In this document: in pieces, positions 62,901 through 64,000 of the stretch
Numbering within the stretch: position 1 is the stretch's first letter
Layout: every line of letters begins with the position of its first letter
Assembly: GCF_019209835.1 (NCBI RefSeq)
Contig: NZ_JAHUTS010000005.1
Coordinates: 186,001 to 250,000, forward strand
Source of the DNA: Enterovibrio paralichthyis
Lineage (GTDB): Bacteria; Pseudomonadota; Gammaproteobacteria; Enterobacterales; Vibrionaceae
DNA: 64,000 bases
Direction: 5' to 3'
Notes under the pieces: model-generated
The model's database searches: none
What the model was told of the DNA's origin: nothing
The model's input: the letters and a program-made list of their open reading frames with translations, nothing else
Translations under genes and position numbers: made by a program

Positions 62901-63032
62901 GCGATCGTTCAGTGTAATTACCGAGCCACCTCCTTTCGGTGCTTGTGCCGGCCCTGGAAAATAAGCTGTATTTGAAGCCAAAGCATTCGCACAAAACATA
63001 AAAGCAATTGCTAACAAACTGCGGTAGATCAT
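59988..63032 (-). CDS. mshQ: MSHA pilus biogenesis protein MshQ-like (DUF6701)
   Basis: A 1014-residue exported protein in the mshQ position between mshP and mreB. A signal peptide ends near ANALAS (about residue 19). Residues about 130-260 hold a beta-helix-like run (FSEGTYYFGEFVVGENAELHF, then RAYIYSQGKVKLSG) typical of surface-polymer domains. The later two thirds look like the DUF6701 part of MshQ proteins. It has many Cys. The N-terminal half is markedly more AT-rich than the C-terminal half (see findings). MshQ's exact role is unclear. Overlaps mshP by four bases. Confidence 0.8.
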   Translation of the reverse strand: MIYRSLLAIAFMFCANALASNTAYFPGPAQAPKGGGSVITLNDRSKIVEESSEGYVELGFDDIKALSNGPHCNNGSQFVECKKGNDRPDNLNLKKLVLGAGYDDLSNDVIPGVNDWGQYEFYFDASSPNYKSIRLLQNRKAYFSEGTYYFGEFVVGENAELHFDGKVEIHVNKLKASSLSRVNMSGKTENAVFFVHEAMSSESEFSVEMGAGSETRAYIYSQGKVKLSGPTTTVHHGAIIWGAVTAQQINMNQLSEIHYGGGFSSYQLTITPENSKEVGCERVPLTFTVEDSSGQAQPLNGTLIADVTTPKGCFATSEDPDADCKQNHSITLDVVNGVAYAWLGGGIGDVYISAVFHERENKIKPLKASAGPYNFGSLGFSFNDGEHIKLVAGKPENLKIQFLKSIGQGNSQFCDIKNLDGAVKFTVTRENISPDVGVKPVVLNGVDVVTSSEMVIDFKGGAANIPVSYNDAGSLALTFTLHTEDNFKNNKNKNHNFKGKPGGDIDETTSTAFLYSRPYTLAICGQPTANNVESDLAFKKAGEPFALNLKPVIWTGGSDLTGYALKNGGTVPFSQNLCSREMTPNFWHNHAPLAFVSLDERAELLRPAGGISAYLDGILYKENTKITLGDTPDKARYSFNQLRIGEVGVFAIRSRLQGAYLHMAVNPNEKEVGRFYPSHFLVEGSIEPGIKPKDDTFGRGFTYLNQPFTGEYTVHAMSVDNQKLKNYHLTDNVALFDDWAVYPSPLSRSGFADFTSRWLHPNARLVGTWGEDADGYSEYEVSGNMMAEKGAEPDGPFNNLQFAVGVAKPDTDGTDFKYCDKNLSENCNTKLPAPNGRSDGAEFAKGEFLFGRMRMEGFTDTKPPFTEQIMPVAVEVFDGGKFVTNDRDNASVVSTLIGQKDILFSSTDDANLQAKILLKSEDGKTVQTLRVKNGTSAFHVTAPQQGAKLNREQFRYWQLLGKTEDGVLPQPWLQHNWQGGQFIDDPSAVGTFGVYRGSDRVIYKGEKNITLTGE

Positions 63033-63469
63033 TGCTCCAGCCCCCTAGCCCAACTTTCCTGCACACGAACCACCTTGTGTGCGCCTGAACCACACATACC
63101 TTTACTCTCCACGCGGTACTGCGCCAGCTCACCTGTACCTTCAACCTGGCAAGTAACAGACACCGAGCAACCACTCAGCCCTTTATCATTGAAAGGAACA
63201 ATTACTGGCGTCGCACTGCAATCGGCGCTTGGTATTGGTGATTCTGCTGTCACCAGAGGAAATAGCCTCGCCATTGCCATTTCTGTGCCGCTGTTGGCGG
63301 CCAGCCAGGCGCGGGTACCGAGCACTTCACGGGTGGTGGTATCGCTTTGCGACCAGCTGATTTGCATCAAGGCTGCGCCTAACGCTGCCAAGGCAGTAAT
63401 GGCAAACACCGCAATAATCAGCATGCTGCCACGCTGGCGGTGCAAGGAAGAATAGGATTTAGGGTGCAT
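63029..63469 (-). CDS. mshP: MSHA minor prepilin-like protein MshP
   Basis: A 146-residue protein starting MHPKSYSSLHRQRGSMLIIAVF. One hydrophobic N-terminal helix (about 14-38) follows basic residues, as in PilX/MshP-like minor pilins, but a canonical GFTLIE cleavage site is absent. The rest has conserved Cys pairs (DCSATP, SGCSVSVTC, KGMCG). Position and pattern point to MshP. It overlaps mshO by 11 bases and mshQ by four. Confidence 0.78.
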   Translation of the reverse strand: MHPKSYSSLHRQRGSMLIIAVFAITALAALGAALMQISWSQSDTTTREVLGTRAWLAANSGTEMAMARLFPLVTAESPIPSADCSATPVIVPFNDKGLSGCSVSVTCQVEGTGELAQYRVESKGMCGSGAHKVVRVQESWARGLEQ

Positions 63470-64000
63470 TAAGTACCTGCACTTGTTGGTTATAAAAAGA
63501 CGTTTCGCCGGATTGCTTAAAGGCATAGGCGATATTAATCAGGTTACCGCCGGAAAGCGTTTCATCGCCCACGGTAAATCCGCTGGCGGCTGCATCCAGA
63601 TTTTTTGCCAAGGTGACGGGTGAGCCCGATGTGTTGTCCACTTCACGGGTCAGCTGGCTTCCTTCAAAACAGAAAGTGACCTTATCGCTGTAGAGATAAA
63701 AACGGTTGGAAGGCGAGGCTGATGGCCATAGTTCGCCAATCGGTTTGTTGGTCCCAAGTTCGCTGCTGGAAGCCCCTGTGACCGCCAGACTGTTCGCTGA
63801 ACCTGCATTTAAATCTGAGGGTTTGGACGGCATAAACACAATACGGTGTTTACCGTCAGCCACCTTGGTTTGCCAATCAGCATCATCCGTCGCCAGTGCG
63901 ACGGTTAGTGTGTTGCTGTTCTTATCACGCGATGCACTGAATCCGGTGTAACTAATGGGAAAATAGGACAGGCATTTGCCGTTATTTGAGGTCGAAACGC
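63459..64000 (-). CDS. mshO: MSHA minor prepilin MshO, 3' part
   Basis: The frame stays open to the right edge, so only about the C-terminal 180 residues are seen; the N-terminal prepilin helix lies outside. The visible part is rich in Ser, Gly, Thr and Asp, with NGKCLSYF, FYLYSDKVTFCFEGSQLTREV and the end NIAYAFKQSGETSFYNQQVQVLNAP, like the C-terminal domain of MshO (PulJ/MshO-type). Assignment rests mainly on position before mshP. Confidence 0.72.
   Translation of the reverse strand, partial: VSTSNNGKCLSYFPISYTGFSASRDKNSNTLTVALATDDADWQTKVADGKHRIVFMPSKPSDLNAGSANSLAVTGASSSELGTNKPIGELWPSASPSNRFYLYSDKVTFCFEGSQLTREVDNTSGSPVTLAKNLDAAASGFTVGDETLSGGNLINIAYAFKQSGETSFYNQQVQVLNAP

Overview
The window is a chromosomal segment from a gammaproteobacterium, most probably a member of the Vibrionaceae. 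Protein sequences such as DciA, LpoA, SspB, MgtE and the Mla proteins look Vibrio-like. A cytochrome bc1 operon (petABC), absent from E. coli, is present. The division/cell-wall cluster lacks ddl between murC and ftsQ. The mreBCD genes adjoin an MSHA-type pilus operon (mshO-mshP-mshQ). The genus cannot be fixed from the window. No insertion sequence, prophage, CRISPR array, tRNA or rRNA gene was seen; almost everything is conserved housekeeping DNA.

Layout. 1-17967: dciA (+), then the complete dcw cluster read on the minus strand from an autoregulated mraZ promoter (mraZ-rsmH-ftsL-ftsI-murE-murF-mraY-murD-ftsW-murG-murC-ftsQ-ftsA-ftsZ-lpxC). 18099-18546: RNase P RNA (rnpB). 18563-22879: rsmI (-) divergent from lpoA-yraN-diaA-dolP (+). 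22878-27007: sspA-sspB and petABC (-). 27040-29206: rplM-rpsI and zapE (-). 29387-32517: zapG, degQ, degS (+). 32533-37099: mlaFEDCB-ibaG-murA (-). 37497-45241: yrbG-kdsD-kdsC-lptC-lptA-lptB-rpoN-hpf-ptsN-rapZ-npr (+), then mgtE (+). 46848-46967: a palindromic intergenic repeat. 46974-50480: pmbA (-), darP (+), tldD (-). 50562-59871: nit, yhdP, rng, maf, mreD, mreC, mreB (-). 59988-64000: mshQ, mshP and the 3' part of mshO (-).

How it works together. Most genes build or police the envelope: peptidoglycan precursors (murA, murC-G, mraY), the divisome (ftsA/I/L/Q/W/Z), the elongasome (mreBCD), the PBP1a activator LpoA, lipid A and Kdo synthesis (lpxC, kdsD, kdsC), LPS transport (lptABC), phospholipid transport (mlaB-F, yhdP), outer-membrane maintenance (dolP) and sigma-E stress proteases (degS, degQ). 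A second group serves nitrogen/PTS control (rpoN, ptsN, npr, rapZ) and a third serves RNA and ribosomes (rnpB, rng, rsmH, rsmI, rplM, rpsI, hpf, darP). Part of the order (rsmI-dolP, sspAB, rpsI-rplM, zapE, degQS, murA-mla-rpoN, tldD-yhdP-rng-maf-mre) resembles the 70-73 min region of the E. coli map.

I found no convincing undescribed multi-gene system. The signals worth checking are non-coding: a 120-bp palindromic repeat at 46848, a Shine-Dalgarno-sequestering hairpin with a sigma-E-like promoter before degQ, a terminator-like hairpin inside the start of ptsN, a 13-bp perfect hairpin between npr and mgtE, and the three-repeat MraZ operator.
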